From DATATB01 sp036268995 (GTDB lineage: Bacteria; Planctomycetota; Planctomycetia; Pirellulales; PNKZ01), in contig DATATB010000096.1 in NCBI GenBank assembly GCA_036268995.1, positions 1 through 64,000 of the forward strand: a stretch of DNA of 64,000 bases. The letters are read 5' to 3'. The notes beneath the pieces are model-generated. The model had not been told where the DNA came from. It worked only from the letters and a program-made list of their open reading frames with translations, and did not search any database. Positions 9,397 to 17,524 of this stretch are shown piece by piece; positions within the stretch are counted from its first letter, which is position 1; every line of letters begins with the position of its first letter. A program made the position numbers and the translations under genes.

Positions 9397-12063
9397 TCAG
9401 CTCCCGGCCGCTGGCTGGCTCGCAGGCTGAAGCAAGATCGGCAGCATCGCGGTCAGCCTTTGGCCGATGAACTGCCCCAGGCAGCGGTAGCTCTCCCACT
9501 GCGCTTCGTCGAAGAATTGTTCGAGCGTCGACTGTTGCGGAAAGCCGGGATTCTGCCGGTGGTAATCGAGCACGTCGACCGGCTCTTGGCCCGTCACGGC
9601 CGCCTTGATGACAATCAGCCAGCCCGTGGCGGCCTGGCCAGGCGGCGCGGGCGGGTCGCTTGCATACGCAATTCGGGCCAGCGCGGCGACGCGCTTGGAG
9701 AATGCCGGCTGGCCGGGTGAGTCCTGCGGACCGATGGCGTGCAGCTCACCGCACAAATCCGCGATTTCCGGCCCCAGCATCTCCAATTCTTCGCGATTCA
9801 GAATCGTAATGTGTGCGCCGAAATCGGTGCGAGCTTTGCGCACGAGCCGCGCCAGATCTCCGAATTGATAGTTCGGGTCGCATTCCGCGTCGCTGGCGAT
9901 AATCAACGGCAAGCGACGACGCAGCAATTCGTACACGCCCAGGTTTTCGAAATGCCCGCCGTCTGAGAGGTTCCAGTAGCGGCGCGCCGGACCGTGAAAG
10001 CGGGCGGTCCATTCGTCAAGCAGCGCGCAGTAGACAGGCAACAGGCGATACACGGCCTCGCCCAACCGTTGAGCCAGCGCGGGCGTTGACCGCCCAGGCT
10101 CGCGATGGCCTGCGCTTCCGGCGGCGCCCATCTGGTCGCGAGCGCGCGGATCGATTCCGCTGTTCCACCAATACCCTAGCCGGACGTTGGCCAGGCCGCA
10201 CAGCAGGCTCAGCCCGAAACTCGTGTTCATTCCCGTACCGGTCGAGGCCGCCGCGCCCGAGATGGCCGTCCAATTGCCCAGATCGAGGCTCTCGGGAACA
10301 ATCGGCGAGGCGGCGACTGGCTGCGCCATCAAGCCGTGACCGGTGGTCGCGGCCTTCGCCGGCCGTTTGGGAAATATCCGAAAGCCCGTGCGCGGCGCAA
10401 TCGATAACAAGGTCCCGCGGCACCACAGCGCATGGTGCCGAACGCCGGCGCTCACGCCGGCCGGACCAATCGCCAAAGGCAAGCCCTTGCGATCGCGCTG
10501 CTCGATGTTCGACCGGCCGTCGACCGTTTCGTTGATTGTCACGTTGATCAAGTGCAAGGGCCCGCCGCGCGCATGCGGCTGGTATTGGCTCATCGTCATA
10601 CCATCGCCGGCAATGGCATCGCTGACGTCGGCATTGGCCGGATCGCGACGCTCCTGGTTCGACGCACCCAGGTACGCCCGCGTAAGTCGGGCTTGATAAA
10701 ACGACTCCAACGACGAGCGATTGATGAACGACAGCGTGTTGCCAGCCAGCGCGATCAAGATCGCCAGCCAGAGCACCGCCGACCACACGACCCAAGATTC
10801 GCCGTCTGGCAGCCAGGCAATGATTGCATGGGCCAGCGCATTCCAGACCACCAAGAGGACGAAGCCGAGCACGAGCGCCAGCGCGGCCCAGACCAGGTTC
10901 CAATGGCTCTCGACCAATTCAGACATTTTGGCCCGTCCGCCGGCCATTTTCGCCAGTTTTTGGGCCAGTGGCGGAATCACCGTCATCGAAGACAGGCCGG
11001 TCAACCAGGTCGCCAGACTGTGTTGGCCTTTGAAGTGCGAATAGAGCCAGCCCCCGCACCTATCGACCAGCGCCAAACACACCAGGCCCAGCATCACGCC
11101 GACCCAGCCGCCTAGCCAATCGGTCGAAAGGTTGCGCAGCATCGTCCGCCGGTCGAGCGACTGAAGTTCGCCGTCCGAACCACGCGTTTGCCGCCAGGTC
11201 CATATGGCGATGACAATATAAGCCACCAGGCTCAGCAGGATCGTCAGTGTGAGTAGGGCAGCCAGCCACGACACGAGACCGTCGCGGCCAATCAGCGAGT
11301 AGCAACCGGCCAGCACGACCAGGTAGGCATACATCGGCAACAGAGCCGGCCACAGCGACCGCTGGTGAGCCGCCGAATGCGGCCCGCCCTGCGAGTCGGC
11401 AATGAGCCAGTAACACGCGGCCAGCGGCGCCACGCACAGCAGCAGCACGGCCAGCGGCAAGAGCCAGAGCGGGTCGAATGGCTGGCTATTCAGATTTAGA
11501 CCATGCCGCAACCGCTCGGAAATCCAACCCGTGGACAGTTGCAGCAATAGAAAGATCGCCAGAAAGTACGCGCCCATCGTAATGTGTACGGCGAGCCAGT
11601 TGCGCACGGTCCACGCCACCGCGGCCAGCACGTCGCCGCCGCCGCCCGGAGCCAGGTAGCGGCCGTTTTCGCGCAGCCACGAGACGGCTGGGCTCGAGTC
11701 ATCACGCAGCGACTGTTCCACCGCGTCGACCGCAACGGCTCCGCCTGGCGTGCGGCAGTACAGGGCACCCAGAAATGCCCCGCAATAACCTCCTCCCGAC
11801 ACGGTCGACAAGTAATCGATCGAGCGCAGCAGCCTGGCACTGGCCAAAGCCTGCAACAGTCCCAGCGCGAACGTCGCGCTGCGGATGCCGCCGCCGGACA
11901 ATGCCACGCCGATCAACGGCTGATTCGCGTCGACTCGAGCCTCCTGGCGGCGAGCCGCAATGAACTCTTCCTCGATGCGTCTGAGCGAGCGCGGAAAGGA
12001 TGCGTTGCCCACGGCTGCCCCCGATTTTGTGTCGCGTCGAGCACAGCGGACCGGCCGGCGCAC
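9397..12063 (-). CDS. large membrane patatin-like phospholipase
   Basis: 888 aa; the start is GTG, preceded closely by GGAG. Patatin elements are split: the oxyanion loop SGGGIRS (56-62) and nucleophile S89 in STVSGGGY lie near the N-terminus, and the catalytic Asp is D701 in SDGGHFENLG. Between them, roughly residues 155-460, lie about seven hydrophobic segments of transmembrane length. The lipase core is thus interrupted by a membrane domain. Expected activity is release of fatty acids from phospholipids or other lipids at the inner membrane. The gene is the last of a minus-strand run and begins 90 bp after the end of a Ser/Thr kinase gene that follows an ECF sigma gene, so it is a candidate output or partner of that signalling pair. 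Confidence 0.85.
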   Translation of the reverse strand: MRRPVRCARRDTKSGAAVGNASFPRSLRRIEEEFIAARRQEARVDANQPLIGVALSGGGIRSATFALGLLQALASARLLRSIDYLSTVSGGGYCGAFLGALYCRTPGGAVAVDAVEQSLRDDSSPAVSWLRENGRYLAPGGGGDVLAAVAWTVRNWLAVHITMGAYFLAIFLLLQLSTGWISERLRHGLNLNSQPFDPLWLLPLAVLLLCVAPLAACYWLIADSQGGPHSAAHQRSLWPALLPMYAYLVVLAGCYSLIGRDGLVSWLAALLTLTILLSLVAYIVIAIWTWRQTRGSDGELQSLDRRTMLRNLSTDWLGGWVGVMLGLVCLALVDRCGGWLYSHFKGQHSLATWLTGLSSMTVIPPLAQKLAKMAGGRAKMSELVESHWNLVWAALALVLGFVLLVVWNALAHAIIAWLPDGESWVVWSAVLWLAILIALAGNTLSFINRSSLESFYQARLTRAYLGASNQERRDPANADVSDAIAGDGMTMSQYQPHARGGPLHLINVTINETVDGRSNIEQRDRKGLPLAIGPAGVSAGVRHHALWCRGTLLSIAPRTGFRIFPKRPAKAATTGHGLMAQPVAASPIVPESLDLGNWTAISGAAASTGTGMNTSFGLSLLCGLANVRLGYWWNSGIDPRARDQMGAAGSAGHREPGRSTPALAQRLGEAVYRLLPVYCALLDEWTARFHGPARRYWNLSDGGHFENLGVYELLRRRLPLIIASDAECDPNYQFGDLARLVRKARTDFGAHITILNREELEMLGPEIADLCGELHAIGPQDSPGQPAFSKRVAALARIAYASDPPAPPGQAATGWLIVIKAAVTGQEPVDVLDYHRQNPGFPQQSTLEQFFDEAQWESYRCLGQFIGQRLTAMLPILLQPASQPAAGS

Positions 12064-12153
12064 AGACTCCGGCGACCATTTTTAAGCTCGCGCATCCGTC
12101 ACTCTAATGAGCCAGGCGGCGCGCCGCCAGCCGCCGTGGGCCACGGAGGCCAG

Positions 12154-15100
12154 CTATGCGGGCACCAGCCACGTGCCGGCCAGGCGATCGTGCAGCCCGC
12201 GGCCGGGCATGGTCAAAGACCACGCCACCAGCGGCAGATACGCCGCGGGAACGATCGCCAGCCAGCCAAATGACGGCGTCCCCCCGACCAATGAAGGCAT
12301 TAGTGCCACGACGATCGGAGTCAGCAGCAGCGGCGACCAGGCGATCGCGCATCGCCAGAGTGTCCGCCCGCGCGACGCCAGCCGCCCGTTGGCTGTGACG
12401 ATTTCGACGCCCAAGGTCCGCAAGGCCAACCCGCGGCGGAAGAAGATTGCGGCCACGAGGCTCAAGAGTGCGACGATCGACAGGCCGCCCAGCGGCATCA
12501 GAATCACGCCAATTCGCAGGCCCTCTTGGAAGAAACCGAATCCCTGTTTCGTTCCCTCCACCATTTCTTGCACAATCTTGTTTTCTTCGGCCGCCTGAAC
12601 CTCCTCGCTCGACGGATGCGGATAGGCTGCGACGATCCGCGCGAGCTCGCGTCGTTTGGCCGCGTCGAACATGCCTTGAGCGATCGGCCCGGCCAGTGCG
12701 TCCGGATCGGTGATGGTTTTGCCATAGCGATGCGCGATGTAGACTTCCACGGCCTGGATGTCTGCCGAAGTTACCTCGTCCGCGCCATGTTTTCCCGTTT
12801 GGAGTCGTTCGAGCGAGGTCAAGCTGGCATAGAGCGGCATTACGTCAGGTGCCGTCTGGCTGAACCGCGTGAGGAGCCAACTAACCATCAGCATCATGCC
12901 CAGCAAGAATACGGCCGGCAGGCAACACGCCAGCACCACCGCCAGCCGGCGGCGTCGCGAGACGACCGCGGATTGCCGCACTAGCTGTGCGAACTGCGCG
13001 GCGACCTGGTCGTCGCCGCCCGGCTGGGCAAGCCGGTCGAGCGCGCTGCGCGCGGCAATCGGCAGGGGCACCCTCGCCGCTCGCGTCGAGGCTTTGGCAA
13101 TGTCGACGACTCTGCCTTCCAACGTGGCAATCGACAACTGATTGAGGAATCGCCGCCGGTCGAGCGCTTCGCCGGCGCCCGTGCGGGACGTTAGCCTGGG
13201 CGTCGCCAGCGGATCGAGACCCGGCGGTGCAAAGTCGAACAACTTGGCGCGGCCCTCGGCAGTGATCCAAACGCAATCGAGGCCCAGCGACTCGGGCAGC
13301 GTGCCATCTTTGGCAGCCGCGTCCAGTTCTTCGGCCAGATCGAGCAGCCAGAACCGCACCGACTCCCACGGCCAGCGCCGGTCGAGCAACTTCACGAGCG
13401 GCCGGCCGGTCAAGGCTTCGTAGGCATCCCAATTTTCGTCCGCTGATCGTTTGCCGTTGAGCCAGCGCAACCGGCCAGGCCGCGCGATGTTCCGCAGTGG
13501 CGTTGCGGTGGGTTCCGTGCCCGATGGCAACTTGCGAATCCAGACCCGGCGCAGCAGCCGCGCATCGTAGCCGAGAATCCACTCGCCGCCGCCCGCCGAC
13601 TCCAACACGTCCAGAACGTGATAAGGGCCGATCGTCGCCGTTTGCGTGGCGGGCAGGGGCTCGGCACTCAGTTCCAGCGCTGTTCGGGCCTGGTAGGGCA
13701 AGCGCACGATTACGCGCGTGCCGGTCAGCAAATCGTGTACGCCGGCCAGGCCGTTGCGCTGGCGGGCCGTGGCGAACAACAGCGCATAGCCGATTGCCTG
13801 AGCGACGGTAAAGAGTCCTTGATAGCGCTGAAACGTTGCGGGGGCCATGAAGCAGTAACCGAGCTGCTCGGGGGCGGAAATCGCTGCCAGCAACCAGGCG
13901 CGCACCAGCGCCTTGGCGATGCCAGGCGGCTCGCGGCGCTGGTTGACCACGCGCAAGCGGCAAAGATACTTGCCCAGCGTGAGGCCCCAACGTCCCTCGG
14001 GCACGGCGAAATAGAATCCCATCAGCAGAAATGTCGCGAACCAATTCAGCAAAGCCGGCAGCCCCGGCCGCATCAGCGGCGTGGAAAGCGGATCCACGCC
14101 CACCAAGGCGAGCAAAGGCGTCAGTCCGCACCACAAAATCACCACCCAGATCGCTCGATCGATCGCATAGGCGGCCAGTCGCAATCCCAGCGGCGCTGGC
14201 AGCGGCGCGGTCGAAGCAAAGGGCAGCAATGCCTGGCGCAGCTCGTCGTAGGTCTTGAACCGATCGGTCGGTTGTTTTTCCAGACAGCGCAGCACAAGCT
14301 GCGCAAGGCCCTGCGGAATTTCAGCGCGCCACCGTTTCGGACTCTCGGCCGATTGCTCCAAAACGGTGGCCAACAGTCTGACCAAATTGTCCGCGTTGAA
14401 GGGCGTGCGGCCGGTCAGCAGGTAATACAGCGTCACGCCGACCGAATACATGTCGGAGCGGAGGTTCAACTCGTCGCCGCGCAACTGTTCGGGCGAAGCG
14501 AAGGCTGGCGTGCCGAGAAATGAACCGCTCTGCGTCACGTCCGCTTCTGCCCGCGGCACGGTCGAAATCGACAGGCCGAAATCGCCGACCTTGACCACGC
14601 CGCTGGCGTCGACAAAGCAATTGGCCGGTTTGATGTCACGATGCAGCACGCCCAGCCGCTGCGCCGCCTCCAATCCGGCGATGATTTGCAGGATGATGTC
14701 CACCGCCTCGCCCACCGGCAGCGGGCCTTGCTGTTTGACGCGCTCTTGCAGCGTGCCGCCGGCCACCAGTTCCATCGCGATTGCCGGCGTGCCGTCGATT
14801 TCCTCCGTGCCGAAGACATAGACGCTGTTGGGATGATTGATCGACGCGGCCAGCCGCCCCTCGCGGAGGAACCGCTTCCGCGCTTCGGGCGAATCGAGCG
14901 AGTGCTTCAGGACCTTAAGCGCTACACGCCGGGCGGTGGTCTGTTGCTCGGCCTCGTAGACCGCTCCCATGCCGCCCCGGCCCAAAGTGCGAACGATCAG
15001 GTAATCGCCAAACTGCTCGCCCGGCTCGGGAAGCTTGAGTTCCGGCCGCTCTGCCGTCGCGACGGCCCCGGCAGCGGGCGCCTGCGCCAGCGTGGCCGCG

Positions 15101-15255
15101 ATGTCCGGCTCGGCGGCGGAGTGAACGTGGCCTTGGTCTGCGGTTTGCGACTGGCTGGCCATTCCCACCTGGACCAGGCAGGCGGGGCATAAGCCTTGAG
15201 CCGTTTGATCGGCCAGCGGCGCACCGCATTGCGGGCAGCGGCGAGTGTCAGTCAT
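12154..15255 (-). CDS. Ser/Thr protein kinase with RDD domains and a pseudokinase-like domain
   Basis: 1033 aa. Order: zinc ribbon with C7, C10, C23 and C26; active PknB-type kinase (about 86-350) with glycine loop LGRGGMGAVY, K114, HRD at 205-207, N212 and DFG at 225-227; an RDD membrane domain (about 355-515); then about 540-730 a kinase-like region. That region retains an N-lobe-like start and a KLFDFA element near residue 672 but lacks the glycine loop and HRD, so it looks like a pseudokinase. A transmembrane segment lies near 770-800, and a second RDD-like membrane region near 915-1030. The gene starts 69 bp after the ECF sigma gene. In planctomycetes such pairs are thought to couple a kinase to sigma-factor activation; the signal here is unknown. 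Confidence 0.88.
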   Translation of the reverse strand: MTDTRRCPQCGAPLADQTAQGLCPACLVQVGMASQSQTADQGHVHSAAEPDIAATLAQAPAAGAVATAERPELKLPEPGEQFGDYLIVRTLGRGGMGAVYEAEQQTTARRVALKVLKHSLDSPEARKRFLREGRLAASINHPNSVYVFGTEEIDGTPAIAMELVAGGTLQERVKQQGPLPVGEAVDIILQIIAGLEAAQRLGVLHRDIKPANCFVDASGVVKVGDFGLSISTVPRAEADVTQSGSFLGTPAFASPEQLRGDELNLRSDMYSVGVTLYYLLTGRTPFNADNLVRLLATVLEQSAESPKRWRAEIPQGLAQLVLRCLEKQPTDRFKTYDELRQALLPFASTAPLPAPLGLRLAAYAIDRAIWVVILWCGLTPLLALVGVDPLSTPLMRPGLPALLNWFATFLLMGFYFAVPEGRWGLTLGKYLCRLRVVNQRREPPGIAKALVRAWLLAAISAPEQLGYCFMAPATFQRYQGLFTVAQAIGYALLFATARQRNGLAGVHDLLTGTRVIVRLPYQARTALELSAEPLPATQTATIGPYHVLDVLESAGGGEWILGYDARLLRRVWIRKLPSGTEPTATPLRNIARPGRLRWLNGKRSADENWDAYEALTGRPLVKLLDRRWPWESVRFWLLDLAEELDAAAKDGTLPESLGLDCVWITAEGRAKLFDFAPPGLDPLATPRLTSRTGAGEALDRRRFLNQLSIATLEGRVVDIAKASTRAARVPLPIAARSALDRLAQPGGDDQVAAQFAQLVRQSAVVSRRRRLAVVLACCLPAVFLLGMMLMVSWLLTRFSQTAPDVMPLYASLTSLERLQTGKHGADEVTSADIQAVEVYIAHRYGKTITDPDALAGPIAQGMFDAAKRRELARIVAAYPHPSSEEVQAAEENKIVQEMVEGTKQGFGFFQEGLRIGVILMPLGGLSIVALLSLVAAIFFRRGLALRTLGVEIVTANGRLASRGRTLWRCAIAWSPLLLTPIVVALMPSLVGGTPSFGWLAIVPAAYLPLVAWSLTMPGRGLHDRLAGTWLVPA

Positions 15256-15324
15256 CGGTGTTCTCTGCGAGAGAAGGGGGTTCCACCGTTTACTGACACT
15301 TTTCCCGGTCCAGGTAACCGCGCC

Positions 15325-16065
15325 TCACGCATTTTTTCCTGAAAGAATGGCAAACAGTTCCTTGAGCTCGTCGTCCACGTCGGCCGGATCGGCCACGGTT
15401 TGGGCGATTTCCTCCCGTAACAATTCGCGATAACGGCGGCGCATGCGGTGTACGGCCATTTTCACGGCCGCCTCGTTCGTGCCCAATGCGTGGGCCACCA
15501 GTTGATACGGTTGCGCGTCGCCGGCCAGCAGCGGCTTGAGATGTTGAAACTCAGCCTGTTTGCCACGCGCGGCCAGTTCGGCTTCCAGCCGCCCGAGCAC
15601 GGTCTCCAACAGCAGCACGGCCCATTGGCGATCGAACAGCATGGCGGGCGTCAGCGGCGCGCTGGGCTCACAAATCAGCGCCGACTCGGCCGCATTAAAA
15701 TCCCACGACAGGATGCACTGCCCGCCGCCGCGTTTTTGCGCGCGCTGCGACTTGCGCTCATTCGCCAGAAAATGTTTGAGCGCAGCCAGCAGGAACGAGC
15801 GGAAGCGGCCGCGCTCGGCATCGGCCACGCGCAGATACTCTTTGTCCAGCAGCTTGGCGAAAAACTGCTGCGTCAGGTCCTGGGCGTCGTGCAACGAGTG
15901 TCCCGTGCGGCGCACGTACGCATACAGCGGTTGCCAATACCGCTCGCACAGCGCGGCCAGCGCCTCGTCGGCTCCCGGCGAATGGCGCTCCCCGGCCGCA
16001 ACGACCAGGCTCCAATGAGTCGTTTCGAACTCGCTCGAAGCCTGGTCGTCAGGGGGATCGGTCAT
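15325..16065 (-). CDS. ECF-type RNA polymerase sigma factor
   Basis: 246 aa, larger than most ECF sigma factors but normal for the planctomycete type. The N-terminus has the THWSLV motif of that group. Region 2 reads CERYWQPLYAYVRR followed by AQDLTQQFF, and region 4 near 185-220 has the helix-turn-helix around LGTNEAAVKMAVHRMRRRY. No anti-sigma factor is adjacent. Instead the next gene encodes a membrane Ser/Thr kinase, which fits regulation by phosphorylation. It lies 16 bp downstream of a DUF1080 gene on the same strand, so it may be read with the catabolic genes before it. No clear ribosome binding site was seen. Confidence 0.92.
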   Translation of the reverse strand: MTDPPDDQASSEFETTHWSLVVAAGERHSPGADEALAALCERYWQPLYAYVRRTGHSLHDAQDLTQQFFAKLLDKEYLRVADAERGRFRSFLLAALKHFLANERKSQRAQKRGGGQCILSWDFNAAESALICEPSAPLTPAMLFDRQWAVLLLETVLGRLEAELAARGKQAEFQHLKPLLAGDAQPYQLVAHALGTNEAAVKMAVHRMRRRYRELLREEIAQTVADPADVDDELKELFAILSGKNA

Positions 16066-16081
16066 GGGCGGGCGGCGATGA

Positions 16082-17470
16082 CTAATCGAGCGGCTTGATG
16101 CGGATATTGCGGAACTGGACCGGATCGCGGTGACCGGCGAAACCGAAATGACCGCGTTTGAGGTCCTTGCCCGGGTGCGGAGTATCTTTCATGAAACTGG
16201 TGACCTTGCTGAGATCGGTTTCGAGAACGATCGAGCCGTTCAGTTCGACCTTGATCGTCGAGCCGCGCACCGTGACTTCCTCAAAATTCCACTCGCCCGT
16301 CGGACGCAAGTATCCGCGGTGGGCCGGCACCATCGCGTAGGCCGAGCCGTTGGCCTGGCGTGGATCGAGCTGGGAATACTTCGGATCGCCGTCGTCGAGC
16401 ACCTGCAATTCGCACATGCCGGCGTAGGCCGGGCCGCCACTACCGGGATATCGAATGGCCAGGCCGTTGTTGCCGCCCGGCGGAAGCTTGAACTCGCAGC
16501 GCACGACGAAATCGCCGTATTCCTTGTCGGTGTACACCACGCCGCCTTGTTTCGGCTTGCACACAATCGCGCCGTCGACGACTTCGTAATTGTTCACCTC
16601 TCCAGTCCATCCGCTGAAATCGCGGCCATTGAAGATCGGCTCAAAGCCCTCTTCGCCATGCTCGGCCAGCGTGTGGTTGGCCTCATCGGCCGGAATTTCG
16701 CGCACCAGGACGTTGCGCCAGCGAATCTCCGAGCCGTGCGTTTGCAACTGAATCGGGCCACGGGCGAACAACGGCGCGGCACGATTGCCGGAGGCGTGAA
16801 TCATTTTCCGCACGGGATCGTAGTCGGGGCCGTCCGGCAATTTGGGCGTCGGCCGATCAAAGTAGTTTTGCCACGTGGCATGATCGACCACGAGCTTTTC
16901 GTTCAGCCAGACACTGGTCCGCGCGCCGGTTTGCAGAATCCTAAAATGGTTCCACTCGCCAAACGGCTTGTCGGCCAGCACCAGCGGATCGCGGCCCGGG
17001 GCGTCGAGATCGTTGTTGAACAGACCGCCGGAACCCTTGCCCGCGCCGCGCGACCAGCTCTTGCTCTGCGGCGTGAAATCCCAGATCTGCACCTGCGGCG
17101 TGCCGCGCAGGTAGATGCCGCTATCGCCCAAAGGGAGCATCTTGTAGTCGACCAGCAGCTCGACGTCGCCGTAATCGCGATCGGTCGTAGCATACGCCCC
17201 TTTGCCGTCATTGACCATCTCGCCGTCGCTGACGGTCCAGTGCTGCTGCATGTCGGCCAGGTCGTCGGCCAGTTTCTTGGATCGCTCCGCTTCGCTCATG
17301 GCAGCATAGCGGCGCAGGTCGAACGTTCCCATGCCGTGCCAGCCTGCGAGATCGCGGCCGTTGAACAGGGCCGTGAAGCCGGCGGGCGGCGAGGTTTGAG
17401 CCTCCGCTGCGGTGGCGCTAACGGCCGCGGCGAGGAGACAAATGAGCAGCGAACTGATGAGGCGAGGCAT
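16082..17470 (-). CDS. secreted protein with two DUF1080 (3-keto-disaccharide hydrolase) domains
   Basis: 462 aa with a signal peptide (1-24, ending AEA). Two DUF1080 concanavalin-like domains follow, one at about 30-240 starting FTALFNGRDLAGW and one at about 255-460 starting EPIFNGRDFSGW. The first keeps the GDSGIYLRG segment; the second has GNNGLAIRYPG at the equivalent place. Members of DUF1080 have been shown to hydrolyse 3-keto-glycosides, so this protein may cleave sugars oxidised by a dehydrogenase. It lies 54 bp downstream of the ceramidase-cytochrome gene and 16 bp upstream of the ECF sigma gene, all on the minus strand. A homologue with the same two-domain plan is at 35066-36403. 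Confidence 0.88.
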   Translation of the reverse strand: MPRLISSLLICLLAAAVSATAAEAQTSPPAGFTALFNGRDLAGWHGMGTFDLRRYAAMSEAERSKKLADDLADMQQHWTVSDGEMVNDGKGAYATTDRDYGDVELLVDYKMLPLGDSGIYLRGTPQVQIWDFTPQSKSWSRGAGKGSGGLFNNDLDAPGRDPLVLADKPFGEWNHFRILQTGARTSVWLNEKLVVDHATWQNYFDRPTPKLPDGPDYDPVRKMIHASGNRAAPLFARGPIQLQTHGSEIRWRNVLVREIPADEANHTLAEHGEEGFEPIFNGRDFSGWTGEVNNYEVVDGAIVCKPKQGGVVYTDKEYGDFVVRCEFKLPPGGNNGLAIRYPGSGGPAYAGMCELQVLDDGDPKYSQLDPRQANGSAYAMVPAHRGYLRPTGEWNFEEVTVRGSTIKVELNGSIVLETDLSKVTSFMKDTPHPGKDLKRGHFGFAGHRDPVQFRNIRIKPLD

Positions 17471-17524
17471 GAGGTGGGCTCCGGCAAGGTGGGGATATCA
17501 AGTGTCGGGTGGGAGAAGCACTGC

